A stretch of DNA of 64,000 nt, from NCBI RefSeq assembly GCF_016907835.1, contig NZ_JAFBCT010000001.1, positions 2,790,001 through 2,854,000 of the forward strand. Reading direction: 5' to 3'. The stretch's first letter is position 1. Each line of letters opens with the position of its first letter. The notes under the pieces were generated by a model. That model worked only from the letters and a program-made list of their open reading frames with translations. It was not told the DNA's origin and searched no databases. Positions 41,896 through 51,314 of this stretch are shown piece after piece. A program made the translations under genes and the position numbers. The DNA is from Agromyces cerinus. Its GTDB lineage: Bacteria; Actinomycetota; Actinomycetes; Actinomycetales; Microbacteriaceae.

Positions 41896-42801
41896 ATGAA
41901 CGCGACACGAACGGATGCAGCGGTGCGGATCCGCGGGCTCCGCAAGGTCTACGGCGGAGTGATCGCCGTCGACGACCTCGACCTCGACATCGCCCACGGC
42001 GAGACCTTCGCCCTGCTCGGCCCGAACGGCGCCGGCAAGTCGACCACGGTCGAGATCCTCGAGGGCTACCGGCTCCGCACCTCGGGCGAGGTGAGCGTGC
42101 TCGGCATCGATCCGACCCGCGGCGGTCTCGACTGGAAGCAGCGCATCGGCATCGTGCTGCAGTCGAGCGGCGAGACCGGGCTCCTCACCGTCACCGAGAT
42201 GCTGCGGCACTTCGCCTCGCTCTACCCGAACCCCCGCGACGTCGACGAGGTCATCGCCGCCGTCGGGCTCGAGGCGAAGTCGAAGACCCGCATCGCCAAG
42301 CTCTCGGGCGGCCAGCAGCGCCGCGTCGACGTCGCGCTCGGCATCGTCGGCCGGCCCGAACTGCTGTTCCTCGACGAGCCGACCACGGGCTTCGACCCCG
42401 AGGCACGGCGGCAGTTCTGGGGGCTCATCCGCTCGCTGAAGGCCGACGGCACGACCATCCTGCTCACGACCCACTACCTCGACGAGGCGGCGCAGCTCGC
42501 CGATCGCGCCGGCGTCATCGCCGGCGGCCGGCTTATCGACGTCGGCGCCATCGACGAGATCGGCGGTGCCGACGCACGCCGGCCCATCGTGCGCTGGCGC
42601 GACGGGGTCGGCACCACCCGCGAGGCGCGCACCGACGAGCCGGGGTTGCTCGTGGCATCCGTCGTCGCCGAACTCGGCCGCGAACCCGACGGCCTCGAAG
42701 TGATCCGGCCCACTCTCGAAGACATCTATCTGGGGCTCGTGCGCGACGCTTCGACAGGCTCAGCGAACGAAATCGACGACACCGAGGAGGCCCTCGCATG
42801 A
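41896..42801 (+). CDS. ABC-2 type exporter ATP-binding protein with repeat-derived tail
   Basis: A 301-residue ATPase with Walker A GPNGAGKSTT, signature LSGGQQRRVD, Walker B ELLFLDEPTTGFD and switch His in LTTHYLDEA. The C-terminal ~20 residues contain ASTGSANE, encoded by a copy of the dispersed element at 42749-42770, so the repeat has been absorbed into the frame. It overlaps the permease gene by four bases and is followed by a histidine kinase and response regulator that probably control it. Confidence 0.9.
   Translation: MNATRTDAAVRIRGLRKVYGGVIAVDDLDLDIAHGETFALLGPNGAGKSTTVEILEGYRLRTSGEVSVLGIDPTRGGLDWKQRIGIVLQSSGETGLLTVTEMLRHFASLYPNPRDVDEVIAAVGLEAKSKTRIAKLSGGQQRRVDVALGIVGRPELLFLDEPTTGFDPEARRQFWGLIRSLKADGTTILLTTHYLDEAAQLADRAGVIAGGRLIDVGAIDEIGGADARRPIVRWRDGVGTTREARTDEPGLLVASVVAELGREPDGLEVIRPTLEDIYLGLVRDASTGSANEIDDTEEALA
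42749..42770. repeat. Dispersed REP-like element inside the ABC ATPase gene
   Basis: CTTCGACAGGCTCAGCGAAC-type sequence. Its reverse complement shares 16 bases with 951-966, and part of it (GCCTGTCGAAG) recurs in murB. It is in frame and adds residues to the protein tail. Confidence 0.65.
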
Positions 42802-43607
42802 CTACCAACCTGATGACCCAGGGCGCGTCGCGCATCGGCGTCGAGACGAAGACCTACTTCCGGGCCGCCGACACCCTGTTCTTCACGTTCCTCTTCCCGT
42901 TCGTGATGCTCGCGATCTTCTCGGCCGCGTTCAGCGCTTCGGGCGAGGTCGGTCCTCCCGGGGCCGAGATCTCGATCGCGGCCCTCTACCTGCCGGCGAT
43001 GCTCGCCGCCGGCATCTTCCTGTCGGGCGTACAGAACCTCGCCATCGACATCGCCCTGGAGAAGTCGAACGGCACGCTGAAGCGGCTGGGAGGCACGCCC
43101 CTCTCACCCATCGGGTACTTCGCCGGCAAGATCGGCCAGGTCTTCGTGACCGGCACGCTGCAGGCGGGCCTGTTGATCCTCGCCGGATGGCTCGTGCTCG
43201 GCATCGAGCTGCCCACCGAGCCCGAGAAGTGGCTCACCTTCGCCTGGGTGTTCGTGCTCGGCCTCACGACCTGTGCACTGCTCGGCATCGCCCTCTCGGC
43301 ACTGCCGCGCTCGGGCAAGAGTGCCGCCGCGGTCGTGATCCCGATCGGGCTCATCCTCCAGTTCATCTCGGGCGTGTACCTGCAGTGGAACATGTTGCCC
43401 GACTGGCTCCAGAACTTCGCGAGCCTGTTCCCGCTCAAGTGGATCGCCCAGGGCATGCGCTCGGTGTTCCTTCCCGAGGGATGGGAAGCGCTCGAGCAGA
43501 ACGGCTCGTGGAACCTCCCGGGCGTCGCGATCGCGCTCGGCATCTGGCTCGTCGTGGGCTTCGTGCTGTCGCGCCTCACCTTCCGGTGGATCCGGCGCGA
43601 CGCGTAG
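42798..43607 (+). CDS. ABC-2 type exporter permease
   Basis: A 269-residue permease with six predicted helices, an N-terminal amphipathic TKTYFRAADTLFFTFLFPFVMLAIF, and the ABC-2 loop KSNGTLKRLGGTPLSP that contacts the ATPase. It begins at ATG 42798 overlapping the ATPase stop (ATGA). The DrrB/YadH-like architecture suggests drug or lipid export. Confidence 0.88.
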   Translation: MTTNLMTQGASRIGVETKTYFRAADTLFFTFLFPFVMLAIFSAAFSASGEVGPPGAEISIAALYLPAMLAAGIFLSGVQNLAIDIALEKSNGTLKRLGGTPLSPIGYFAGKIGQVFVTGTLQAGLLILAGWLVLGIELPTEPEKWLTFAWVFVLGLTTCALLGIALSALPRSGKSAAAVVIPIGLILQFISGVYLQWNMLPDWLQNFASLFPLKWIAQGMRSVFLPEGWEALEQNGSWNLPGVAIALGIWLVVGFVLSRLTFRWIRRDA

Positions 43608-43628
43608 TCCGCGTGGCACACTCGCAAC

Positions 43629-44885
43629 ATGCTGAACCGACGATGGTGGGATGTCGCGGCGATCGCCGTGGCATCCATCCTCGCGCTCTTCACCCTGTTC
43701 GACCCGCCGCCGTACGGGCCGAACGACTGGGGCGTCTGGGCGACGACGGGCGCGTTCCTCGTCTTCTACTTCGCCTACGCGAGGGCCCATCTCGGAGTCG
43801 ACCGGCTCGCGCCGCACCTCGTGATCTCGATCGGGTTCGCGGTGCTCGTCGGCGTCGGCGCCGCGTTCGAACCCTCCTTCGCGATCATCCAGGTGTTCGT
43901 CTACCCGTTCATCTGGACGACGGCGCCGTCGATCCGCAGCGCGATCGTGTCGAACGTGCTCATCGGCGTCGCGCTCGCGGCGGGCTACATCGTGCACTTC
44001 GGCCCCGGCGGCATCGTCGCGGGGCTCATCAGCGCCGTGGTCTCGGTCGGCTTCAGCATCGCGCTCGGGCTCTGGATCACGAACATCGCCGTCTACGGCC
44101 AGGAGCGCGGCCGCCTGCTCGAGGAGTTGCAGGCCGCACAGGGCCAGCTCGCCGCGATGCACCGTGACGCCGGCGTCGTCGAGGAGCGCGCGCGACTCGC
44201 CCGCGAGATCCACGACACGATCGCGCAGAGCCTGACGGGCCTCGTGATGGTGGCGCAGCGCACGGGCACACGCCTCGACGGGGTCGACGGCGAGGCCGCG
44301 GCATCCGCTCGCGCCGACGTCGAACTCATCGAGCAGATGGCGCGCGAGGCGCTCACCGAGGCGCGCGGCCTCGTCGCCTCGCTCGCGCCGGTCGAGGCCG
44401 GAGCCGGTCTCGGCGACGCGCTCGCCCGACTCGCGGCGACCTTCGAACGCGAGACGGGCGTCGTCGTGACCGTCTCGGCGAGCGCGACCGGCCTCAGCCG
44501 CGAACACGAAGTCGTGCTGCTGCGCTCGGCGCAGGAGGGTCTCGCGAACGTGCGCAAGCACGCCAGCGCCCGGCACGCGGTGGTCACCGTCGAATCCGTC
44601 GACGGCGAGGTCGTGCTGACGGTCTGCGACGACGGCGTCGGGCCCGGAGCGGCCGAGCCGGGCGCCTCCGGTTTCGGGCTCGCCGGCATCCGCGACCGCA
44701 CCGCGCTCGTGGGCGGCTCGTTCGCGATCGAACCCGGAGCGGGCGGCGGCACGGTGCTGCGCGTCGGCATCCCCCGAGCGGATGCCGCGGACGCGAGCGG
44801 CTCGGCTGCTGCCGACCCCTCTCCGATCGACACCGGCCCGACCTCGGGCACCGCCCCCGCCCCCACCACGGAGGAACCCGCATGA
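43629..44885 (+). CDS. NarL/DesK-type sensor histidine kinase
   Basis: A 418-residue kinase with about six N-terminal helices (residues ~5-155), the dimerisation/phosphoacceptor helix ERARLAREIHDTIAQSLTGLVMVAQR and an HATPase domain with EGLANVRKHASA (N box) and VCDDGVGPG, then GFGLAGIRDRTALVGGSF. It lies 21 bases after the ABC-2 permease and overlaps its response regulator by four bases, suggesting a kinase that senses the exported compound or membrane stress. Confidence 0.9.
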   Translation: MLNRRWWDVAAIAVASILALFTLFDPPPYGPNDWGVWATTGAFLVFYFAYARAHLGVDRLAPHLVISIGFAVLVGVGAAFEPSFAIIQVFVYPFIWTTAPSIRSAIVSNVLIGVALAAGYIVHFGPGGIVAGLISAVVSVGFSIALGLWITNIAVYGQERGRLLEELQAAQGQLAAMHRDAGVVEERARLAREIHDTIAQSLTGLVMVAQRTGTRLDGVDGEAAASARADVELIEQMAREALTEARGLVASLAPVEAGAGLGDALARLAATFERETGVVVTVSASATGLSREHEVVLLRSAQEGLANVRKHASARHAVVTVESVDGEVVLTVCDDGVGPGAAEPGASGFGLAGIRDRTALVGGSFAIEPGAGGGTVLRVGIPRADAADASGSAAADPSPIDTGPTSGTAPAPTTEEPA

Positions 44886-45514
44886 GCATCCGCATCGTCG
44901 TGGCCGACGACCATCCGATCGTGCGGGCCGGCATCGTCGGCCTGCTCGAGGCGGAGCCGGGGCTCGAGGTCGTCGGCGAGGCCGCCGACGGCGCTGAAGC
45001 GGTGACCGTCGCGGCATCCGAACGACCCGACCTCGTGCTCATGGACCTGCGGATGCCGCAGCTCGACGGCGCCGCGGCGACCGCGCGCATCCTCGCCGAC
45101 GTCCCCGGTACCCGCGTGCTCGTGCTCACGACGTACGAGACCGACGACCACATCCTCGCGGCGATCGAGGCGGGGGCGAGCGGCTACCTGCTGAAGGCGG
45201 CGCCGCAGGCCGAGATCGTCGCGGGCATCCGCGCCGTCGCCGCCGGCGAGACGGTGCTCGCTCCCTCGATCGCGGCGAAGCTCGTCTCGAGGGTGCGCGC
45301 CGACGCGGCATCCGTGACCCCGCCCTCGCTCTCGCCGCGAGAGCTCGAGGTGCTGCGCCTCGTCGCCGACGGCCGCTCGAACCCCGAGATCGCCCGCGCG
45401 CTGTTCATCGGCGAGGCGACGGTGAAGACGCACCTGCTGCACGTGTTCGAGAAGCTCGAGGTGAACGATCGCACCCGCGCCGTGACCCGGGCCATGGAGC
45501 TCGGCCTCATCTGA
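44882..45514 (+). CDS. NarL/FixJ family response regulator
   Basis: A 210-residue regulator. Receiver domain VVADDHPIVRAG (acid pocket), phosphoacceptor Asp in VLMDLRMPQLDG, the Thr in VLTTYETDDH and the Lys in GYLLKA; then a LuxR HTH LSPRELEVLRLVADGRSNPEIARALFIGEATVKTHLLHVFEKL. Overlaps the kinase gene as ATGA. The upstream ABC-2 exporter is its likely target. Confidence 0.92.
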   Translation: MSIRIVVADDHPIVRAGIVGLLEAEPGLEVVGEAADGAEAVTVAASERPDLVLMDLRMPQLDGAAATARILADVPGTRVLVLTTYETDDHILAAIEAGASGYLLKAAPQAEIVAGIRAVAAGETVLAPSIAAKLVSRVRADAASVTPPSLSPRELEVLRLVADGRSNPEIARALFIGEATVKTHLLHVFEKLEVNDRTRAVTRAMELGLI

Positions 45515-45607
45515 GTATGCGACCCGAACGCCGGCCACGACGCGGACGCCGGCCCACGACGCTGGCGTCCGCGTCCCTCGAGGGCGCTCGCCCGCGCCCT
45601 CCGTCGA

Positions 45608-46765
45608 CTACGCATCGATCGTGCTCGGGTGCGAGCCGGTGCGGGGCGCCGGCCCGCCCGCCGTGCCGGCGTCGAGGGCTCCCCCGTGACGATCGCTCGG
45701 AACCTCGGCAACCCCGAGACCGCACGCCTCGCACGGCCCCCGCCGGCGGCGACGGTAGGCGAGGGCGCTCACGAAGAGCGCGGCGCCCCAAACCGAGAAG
45801 AACACCTCGGGCAGATTGAACGCCCAGGTCTCGGGGGTGATCCCATCGATGAGCACGATTCGCAGGTACATGAACGACGCTGAGGTCACCAGGACGGAGA
45901 CGAGCATCGCGGGCACCACGGCCAGCATCGGCGGCACGCGCCGGCCGCCGAGGCCGATCATCCATCGCGGGAACACCTCGCCCCAGCGCTGGATCAGACC
46001 GAGCGTCAGCACCGCCCCGATGATCCCGAACGATGCGAGGGCGGCGCCCGCGACCCACAGGCCCTCGTCTTTCCCCTCCTGGTAGGCGTCCGGGTCCATG
46101 CCGAGCGAGAAACCGAGGGCCCATGCCCACCGTGTGGCGCAGTAGACCAGCGGCGCGGCGATCGCGATCCAGGTGGCGCGGCGTCCCCAGCGATCCATGA
46201 AGGATCGCTTCTCGGAACCTGCGCGCCCGCAGATGCGGCAGGAGTCGGTGACCCGACGGCGGTAGGCGACCGCGGTCAGCGCCCAGCCGATTCCCGCGAG
46301 CAGGCAGATCAGCAGGTTCATCCGCGGCCCCAAGTAGAGATCGCTCCATCCGCTCCCGTCCGGCCAGACCCCGAGGAGCTTGCCGATCGCCAGGATGGGT
46401 GTGTAAGCGACCACGATCAGCGTCCGATAGTCCTGGATGCCGATCGTCAACAGGATCGCGAGCAGCCAGGCATAGGCCGGCAGCAGTCCCCGCGCCCATC
46501 GGCCGGCCACGCCCCGAGCCATCAGTATCGCGACCACCGCGCCCGTGAGCCCGATTGCGGCGATGACCGGCCCGGCGACTTCGGGCGTGGCCTGCCCCAG
46601 GAGTGAGACCTTGACCGCGGCGCTCGGCTCGGCCATGAGCTCGGGGTCACCCGTGCCGAACGGGAAGCCGCTGCCGCCGAACGCCCACCACACGCCGAGC
46701 GCTCCGTACGCGGCCGACCATGCAGCCACGACGTATCCGATCCAGGCCGTCCAGGTTCTTCTCAT
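45608..46765 (-). CDS. Polytopic membrane protein with two CxxC motifs, unknown
   Basis: A 385-residue protein with about eight to nine helices. Two Cys pairs stand out: CRICGR in a loop after about residue 170 and CEACGLG near the C-terminus, spaced like halves of a zinc ribbon or redox site. I recognise no family. It is divergent from the kinase/regulator pair at 46895, with 129 bases between the starts, so it may be a target or accessory of that system. The start ATG 46765 lacks a clear ribosome site. Confidence 0.65.
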   Translation of the reverse strand: MRRTWTAWIGYVVAAWSAAYGALGVWWAFGGSGFPFGTGDPELMAEPSAAVKVSLLGQATPEVAGPVIAAIGLTGAVVAILMARGVAGRWARGLLPAYAWLLAILLTIGIQDYRTLIVVAYTPILAIGKLLGVWPDGSGWSDLYLGPRMNLLICLLAGIGWALTAVAYRRRVTDSCRICGRAGSEKRSFMDRWGRRATWIAIAAPLVYCATRWAWALGFSLGMDPDAYQEGKDEGLWVAGAALASFGIIGAVLTLGLIQRWGEVFPRWMIGLGGRRVPPMLAVVPAMLVSVLVTSASFMYLRIVLIDGITPETWAFNLPEVFFSVWGAALFVSALAYRRRRRGPCEACGLGVAEVPSDRHGGALDAGTAGGPAPRTGSHPSTIDA

Positions 46766-46880
46766 GGTTCAAGCCTCGACCGATCGGCTTCCGCAGGCCA
46801 TATGCCGTTCGGCACATGATTGGCGACACCTGACCCCCGATTCATGCCGATTGACACAGCGTCCTGCGGCACGGAACCCA

Positions 46881-46886
46881 TAGGCT
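46881..46886 (+). promoter_or_regulatory. -10 box TAGGCT for the second histidine kinase
   Basis: TAGGCT, eight bases, ATG 46895. A TTGACA lies at 46851-46856 but at a long 24-base spacing. Confidence 0.45.
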
Positions 46887-46894
46887 CGACTTCC

Positions 46895-47932
46895 ATGGAT
46901 CGTCGAGGCGTGGCCGCGAACGCCGTGGTGATGGGTACGGCCGCGGCCGGGTCGATCTCGATCATGATCACCGCACTGGTGCGGGCCGGCCTGCTCCCGA
47001 CCGGCGCGAGCGAGACCGGCGGACCCTGGCGGCTCGCCGAACCACTCGTGCTCGCGGGCCTGGTGTTCGTCGTCGTGCGCTGGGCGAGCCCGCGAACGGC
47101 GGTCGTCTCAGGGTCGCTGGCCGCCGCCGGGTCGGCACTGTGGGTGCAGCGCTACCTGCCGGATGAGCCCGCCCTCGATGCGGTGTTCGCAAGTGCTGTG
47201 TGGCTGATCCCGTCACTCGCGGCCGGAACGGTCGGGTGGTACCTGTGCTGGGCCGGCGCAGAGCGCACGCGCGCCATCGCACTGGCGAGGTCGGAGCAGC
47301 GGCTGAGACTGGCGCTGGACCTGCACGACTTCGTTGCTCACGACATCAGCGAAATCGTCGCGCGGGCGCAGGCCGGTGCCGCGGTGCTGCCGCTGGGCGA
47401 CCCGCGGGTGGCGGAACTGCTCGAGCACATCGAGGCGGCCGGGCTGCGAGCGCTCGAGTCCATGGACCAGACCGTGCACGCACTGGGTGACGACGACGAC
47501 CCCGTGCGCATCACCCGCGGCGGCATCGACGACCTCGACGAGCTCGTGCGGAGGTTCGCAGCGGCCGGTGACGTGAAGGCCGTCGTCGAGCGGCGACTGA
47601 CCCGCGAAGTGGATGCGACGATCGGCGCCGAGGCCTATCGCGCAGTGGTCGAGGCGCTCACGAATGTGCGCCGGCACGCCGTCGGGGCGACGAGCGTGAC
47701 CGTGGCGCTCGACGAAGTGGGCGACCGCTTGCTCGTCTCGATCGCCGACGATGGTGCCGAACGATCGGGCACCACTCGCCGAGCCGCGGGCGGACTGGGC
47801 CTGACCGCGATGACCGATCGGGCGAAGCATCTCGACGGCGGTGTCGAGGCCGGGCCTCGCCCGCTGCGAGGCTGGCAGGTGACCGTGGACCTGCCACTGT
47901 CGCGCAACGCCGACCGAGGGGCGACCACGTGA
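46895..47932 (+). CDS. Sensor histidine kinase, HisKA_3 type
   Basis: A 345-residue kinase with about four to five N-terminal helices, phosphoacceptor helix LRLALDLHDFVAHDISEIVARAQ and an ATPase domain with VEALTNVRRHA (N box) and GGLGLTAMTDRAKHLDGGV. The usual DxGxG box is weak (SIADDGAERSG), so activity may be altered. ATG 46895 is favoured over an in-frame ATG 75 bases upstream. It overlaps the next gene as GTGA. Confidence 0.85.
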   Translation: MDRRGVAANAVVMGTAAAGSISIMITALVRAGLLPTGASETGGPWRLAEPLVLAGLVFVVVRWASPRTAVVSGSLAAAGSALWVQRYLPDEPALDAVFASAVWLIPSLAAGTVGWYLCWAGAERTRAIALARSEQRLRLALDLHDFVAHDISEIVARAQAGAAVLPLGDPRVAELLEHIEAAGLRALESMDQTVHALGDDDDPVRITRGGIDDLDELVRRFAAAGDVKAVVERRLTREVDATIGAEAYRAVVEALTNVRRHAVGATSVTVALDEVGDRLLVSIADDGAERSGTTRRAAGGLGLTAMTDRAKHLDGGVEAGPRPLRGWQVTVDLPLSRNADRGATT

Positions 47933-48585
47933 CGATCCGGCTCGTGATCGCCGACGACCAGCGCGGCATTCGGGATGCCTTCCGCATGGTGCTGGACGCC
48001 CAGCCCGACATGACCGTCGTCGGTGAGGCCCCCGATGGCACCGCCGCCCTCGACCTGGCACGGCGGCTGCAACCGGATGTGGTGCTTGCCGACATCCGCA
48101 TGCCGGGGCTCGACGGACTGGAACTCACCTTGGCGCTCGCCGGCCCTCAGGTCACTGAGCGCATTCGCGTGATCGTGGTCACCACGTTCGATCTCGACGA
48201 ATACGTCTACACCGCGCTTCGAAACGGCGCGTCCGGGTTCCTCCTCAAACGCTCCGGACCCGCACTGCTCGTCGAGGCAATCCGCGCCGCCATGACCGGC
48301 GACACCCTGATCAGCCCGCAGCTGACCGTTCGGCTGCTCCGCCATGTGGTGGCCCCGACGACTCCTGACCGCGACGGTCCGCCGCTCAGCGACCGCGAGC
48401 TCGAGGTGGTGCGACTCGTCGCGCAGGGCAGGACCAATGCCGAGATCGCCGATGACCTCTTCATCAGCGTCGGGACGGTGAAGAACCACGTGGCCAACAT
48501 CGGACGCAAGCTCCAGGCCTCCAATCGCGTCGCGATCGCCGCGTGGGCATGGTCGACGGGGCGGGCGGAGGCCGGCAGATTCTGA
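47929..48585 (+). CDS. NarL/FixJ family response regulator
   Basis: A 218-residue regulator with acid pocket VIADDQRGIR, phosphoacceptor in VLADIRMPGLDG, VVTTFDLDEY, GFLLKRSG, and a LuxR HTH LSDRELEVVRLVAQGRTNAEIADDLFISVGTVKNHVANIGRKL. Partner of the kinase immediately upstream. No obvious target gene follows; the divergent Cys-pair membrane protein is a candidate. Confidence 0.92.
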   Translation: MTIRLVIADDQRGIRDAFRMVLDAQPDMTVVGEAPDGTAALDLARRLQPDVVLADIRMPGLDGLELTLALAGPQVTERIRVIVVTTFDLDEYVYTALRNGASGFLLKRSGPALLVEAIRAAMTGDTLISPQLTVRLLRHVVAPTTPDRDGPPLSDRELEVVRLVAQGRTNAEIADDLFISVGTVKNHVANIGRKLQASNRVAIAAWAWSTGRAEAGRF

Positions 48586-48761
48586 TCGGATCGTCGCTTC
48601 GATCGTCGGCGAGCGGAATGCAGCTGCCCGAGCCGGTGCGCACAGACGACTCGGTTCAGACACAGCGCCTGCGCCCTACGCTGGAGGTGGCATCCGCGCG
48701 CGCCGTGGCAACGGCGGGCCGGCCCGCGGTCGACGCGCGCAGATGGCCGTGAGAGGCACGT

Positions 48762-50456
48762 ATGAACCCGTACGAACACCGGCCGTGGCTCGCCCACTAC
48801 GCAGACGGGGTGCCGTCCGCGATCGAGGAGCCGACCCAGACCCTCGTCGACATGATCGATGACGCGGTGCGCCGGTTCAGGCGACGCACGGCGCTCGAGT
48901 TCTTCGGCGCCGAGACGAGCTACAAGGAGCTCGGCGAGCAGGTCGCCTCGGCGGCCGAGGGGCTGCGCAGGCTCGGCGTCGTCGCGGGCGACCGGGTCGC
49001 GCTCGTGCTGCCGAACTGCCCGCAGCACGTGGCCGCGTTCTACGCGGTGCTGCGCCTCGGCGCGATCGTCGTCGAGCACAATCCGCTCTACACGCCGCCC
49101 GAGCTGCGGCACCAGTTCGAAGACCACGGCGCCCGTGTTGCGATCGTCTGGAACAGCGTGGCCGACACGGTCGCCGAGTTCCCCAGCGACATCCGGCCCG
49201 ACCACATCGTGTCGGTCGACCTGACCCGAGCACTGCCCTTCGGCAAGCGGATGGCGCTGTGCCTGCCGGTCCCGAAGGCCCGGCGCTCCCGCGCCGCCCT
49301 CACGACGACGCCGCGTGCACGCGGACTCGTGGAGTGGAAGCGCCTCACCTCGCGGCGGGCGCTCGCCACGCGGCATCCGCGCCCCTCGCTCGACGACACC
49401 GCCGTGCTGCAGTACACGAGCGGCACCACCGGCACCCCGAAGGGCGCCGTGCTCAGCCACCGGAACCTGCGCGCCAATGCGATGCAGGGCCGCGCCTGGG
49501 TGCCCGGCCTCGCCGAGGGCGAAGAGGTCTTCTACGGGGTGCTGCCCCTCTTCCACGCGTACGGCATGACGCTCTGCCTGACCTTCGCGATGAGCATCGG
49601 CGCACGGCTCGTGCTGTTCCCGAAGTTCGACTCGGGCCTCGTGCTCGACGCCGCGCGCCACTCGCCGCCGACGTTCCTGCCCGCGGTGCCGCCGATCTAC
49701 GACCAGCTCGTGCACGCCGCGGCACGCCACCCGCGCGCGCTCGAACGCATCCGCTTCGCCATCTCGGGTGCGATGAGCCTGCCGATCGCGACGGTCGACC
49801 GCTGGGAGAGCGCGACCGGCGGGCTCCTCGTCGAGGGCTACGGCATGACCGAGTCCTCGCCGATCTCCGTCGGCAACCCGATGGGACCGACCCGACGGCC
49901 GGGCACCGTCGGGGTGCCGTTCCCGAGCACCGAGATCCGCGTCGTCGACCCCGACGCCCCCGACATCGACCGGCCGCCGGGCGAGGCCGGCGAGCTGCTC
50001 GTGCGGGGGCCGCAGGTCTTCCAGGGCTACTGGCGCCGACCGACCGAGACCGCCGAGACGCTGCTCCCCGGCGGGTGGCTCCGCACGGGCGACATCGTGC
50101 ACGTCTCCGACGACGGGTTCGTCACGATCGTCGACCGGGTGAAGGAGCTCATCATCACGGGCGGCTTCAACGTCTCGCCGTCGGAGGTCGAGGCGGCCCT
50201 GCTCGCCCACCCCGACGTGCGCGGCGCCGCGGTCGTCGGGCTGCCTCGGGCCTCGGGCGGCGAGGCGGTCGCCGCGGGCGTGGAACTCCGCGAGGGCGCC
50301 GTCTTCGACGAGACCGCCCTGCGAGACTTCTGCCGCACGAGCCTCACGCCCTACAAGGTGCCGCGTCGTATCGAGCTCTTCGACGAGCTGCCGCGCTCGC
50401 TCATCGGCAAGGTGCTGCGGCGCGCGGTGCGGGGCGTTCTGCTCGAACAGGGCTGA
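48762..50456 (+). CDS. Long-chain fatty-acid--CoA ligase (AMP-binding)
   Basis: A 564-residue ANL-superfamily enzyme. Motifs are the P-loop YTSGTTGTPKGAVLSHRN, VEGYGMTESSP, the adenosine-binding LRTGDIVHVSDDGFVTIVDRVKELIITGGFNVSPSEVE, and the catalytic Lys region in LPRSLIGKVLRR. It activates a fatty acid to its CoA thioester. GAGAGGC precedes ATG 48762. No other fatty-acid genes are adjacent. A 16-base direct repeat covers the stop codon (50441-50456 and 50462-50477). Confidence 0.88.
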   Translation: MNPYEHRPWLAHYADGVPSAIEEPTQTLVDMIDDAVRRFRRRTALEFFGAETSYKELGEQVASAAEGLRRLGVVAGDRVALVLPNCPQHVAAFYAVLRLGAIVVEHNPLYTPPELRHQFEDHGARVAIVWNSVADTVAEFPSDIRPDHIVSVDLTRALPFGKRMALCLPVPKARRSRAALTTTPRARGLVEWKRLTSRRALATRHPRPSLDDTAVLQYTSGTTGTPKGAVLSHRNLRANAMQGRAWVPGLAEGEEVFYGVLPLFHAYGMTLCLTFAMSIGARLVLFPKFDSGLVLDAARHSPPTFLPAVPPIYDQLVHAAARHPRALERIRFAISGAMSLPIATVDRWESATGGLLVEGYGMTESSPISVGNPMGPTRRPGTVGVPFPSTEIRVVDPDAPDIDRPPGEAGELLVRGPQVFQGYWRRPTETAETLLPGGWLRTGDIVHVSDDGFVTIVDRVKELIITGGFNVSPSEVEAALLAHPDVRGAAVVGLPRASGGEAVAAGVELREGAVFDETALRDFCRTSLTPYKVPRRIELFDELPRSLIGKVLRRAVRGVLLEQG

Positions 50457-50477
50457 GCGCCGCTCGAACAGGGCTGA
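50441..50477 (+). repeat. Short direct repeat across the ligase stop codon
   Basis: GCTCGAACAGGGCTGA occurs at 50441-50456, ending with the stop codon, and again at 50462-50477, a 21-base period. It looks like a recent slippage duplication and leaves the protein intact. Confidence 0.7.
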
Positions 50478-50482
50478 CACGA

Positions 50483-50528
50483 CGAAGCTCCCCTCCACCG
50501 CGTCGGAGACGGGTGGAGGGGAGCTTCG
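50483..50528. terminator. Bidirectional terminator after the ligase
   Basis: Seventeen-base arms (50483-50499 and 50512-50528) with a 12-base loop, between convergent stops at 50456 and 50550. Confidence 0.85.
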
Positions 50529-50549
50529 CGTGAGCGCTCGGGCCTCGGG

Positions 50550-51314
50550 CTACGAGATCTTGCGACGGTAGATCGACATCGCCCACACGTAGGCGACGAC
50601 GAGGATGCCGACGAGCCAGGCGAGTGCGACCCAGATCTCGCTGCCGACGGGCTCACCGGCGAACAGGGCCCGGGTGGAGTTCACGATCGAGGTCACGGGC
50701 TGGTTCTCGGCGAACCAGGCGACCGGGGCCGGCATCGAGTCGGTCGGCACGAACGCCGAGCTGATGAACGGCAGGAAGATCAGCGGGTAGCTGAACGCGC
50801 TCGCCCCGTCGACCGTCTTCGCCGAGAGGCCGGCGACCACGGCGAGCCAGGTCAGCGCGAGGGTGAACATGGCCAGGATGCCGGCGACGGCGAGCCATGC
50901 GCCCACGGATGCCCCGGTGCGGAAGCCCATGATGAGGGCGACGCCGATGACGATCGCGACCGACACGAGGTTCGCCACCACCGAGGTGAGCACGTGTGCC
51001 CAGAGCACGCTCGACCGTGCGATCGGCATCGACTGGAACCGCTCGAAGATGCCGCCCTGCAGGTCGAGGAAGAGACGGTACGCGGTGTACGCGATGCCCG
51101 ACGCGATCGTGATGAGGAGGATCCCGGGGAGCATGTAGTTGATGTACGACTCGTCGGATCCGGTGTTGATCGCCCCGCCGAGCACGTAGACGAAGAGCAG
51201 CATCAGCGCGATCGGGGTGACCGCGGTGGTGATGATCGTGTCGGGGCTGCGGAGGATGTGGGTCAGCGATCGACCGGTGAGGACCCGGGTGTCGCTGAGG
51301 ACGTGGGTGGTCAT
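50550..51314 (-). CDS. ABC-2 type (DrrB-like) exporter permease
   Basis: A 254-residue permease with six helices: RSPDTIITTAVTPIALMLLFVYVLGGAI, then LPGILLITIASGIAYTAYRLFLDLQGGIFERFQSMPIARSSVLWAH, the conserved ABC-2 loop, and LIFLPFISSAFVPTDSMPAPVAWFAENQPVTSIVN. DrrB-like proteins export drugs or lipids. The start overlaps the ATPase stop by four bases. Last gene of the padR operon. Confidence 0.9.
   Translation of the reverse strand: MTTHVLSDTRVLTGRSLTHILRSPDTIITTAVTPIALMLLFVYVLGGAINTGSDESYINYMLPGILLITIASGIAYTAYRLFLDLQGGIFERFQSMPIARSSVLWAHVLTSVVANLVSVAIVIGVALIMGFRTGASVGAWLAVAGILAMFTLALTWLAVVAGLSAKTVDGASAFSYPLIFLPFISSAFVPTDSMPAPVAWFAENQPVTSIVNSTRALFAGEPVGSEIWVALAWLVGILVVAYVWAMSIYRRKIS

Noticed and set aside
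40887..42797. Upstream in-frame extension of the ABC-2 permease
   Set aside because: It is the shifted frame of the sigma factor and ATPase genes. ATG 42798 overlaps the ATPase stop in the usual coupled way.
43104..45017. A 637-residue open frame antisense to the permease and histidine kinase
   Set aside because: Made of Arg/Asp/His-rich repeats without any recognisable fold; the sense genes overlap correctly as an operon.
48207..50498. A 763-residue antisense open frame across the acyl-CoA ligase
   Set aside because: Composition typical of a shadow frame, while the sense strand shows all ANL-family motifs.
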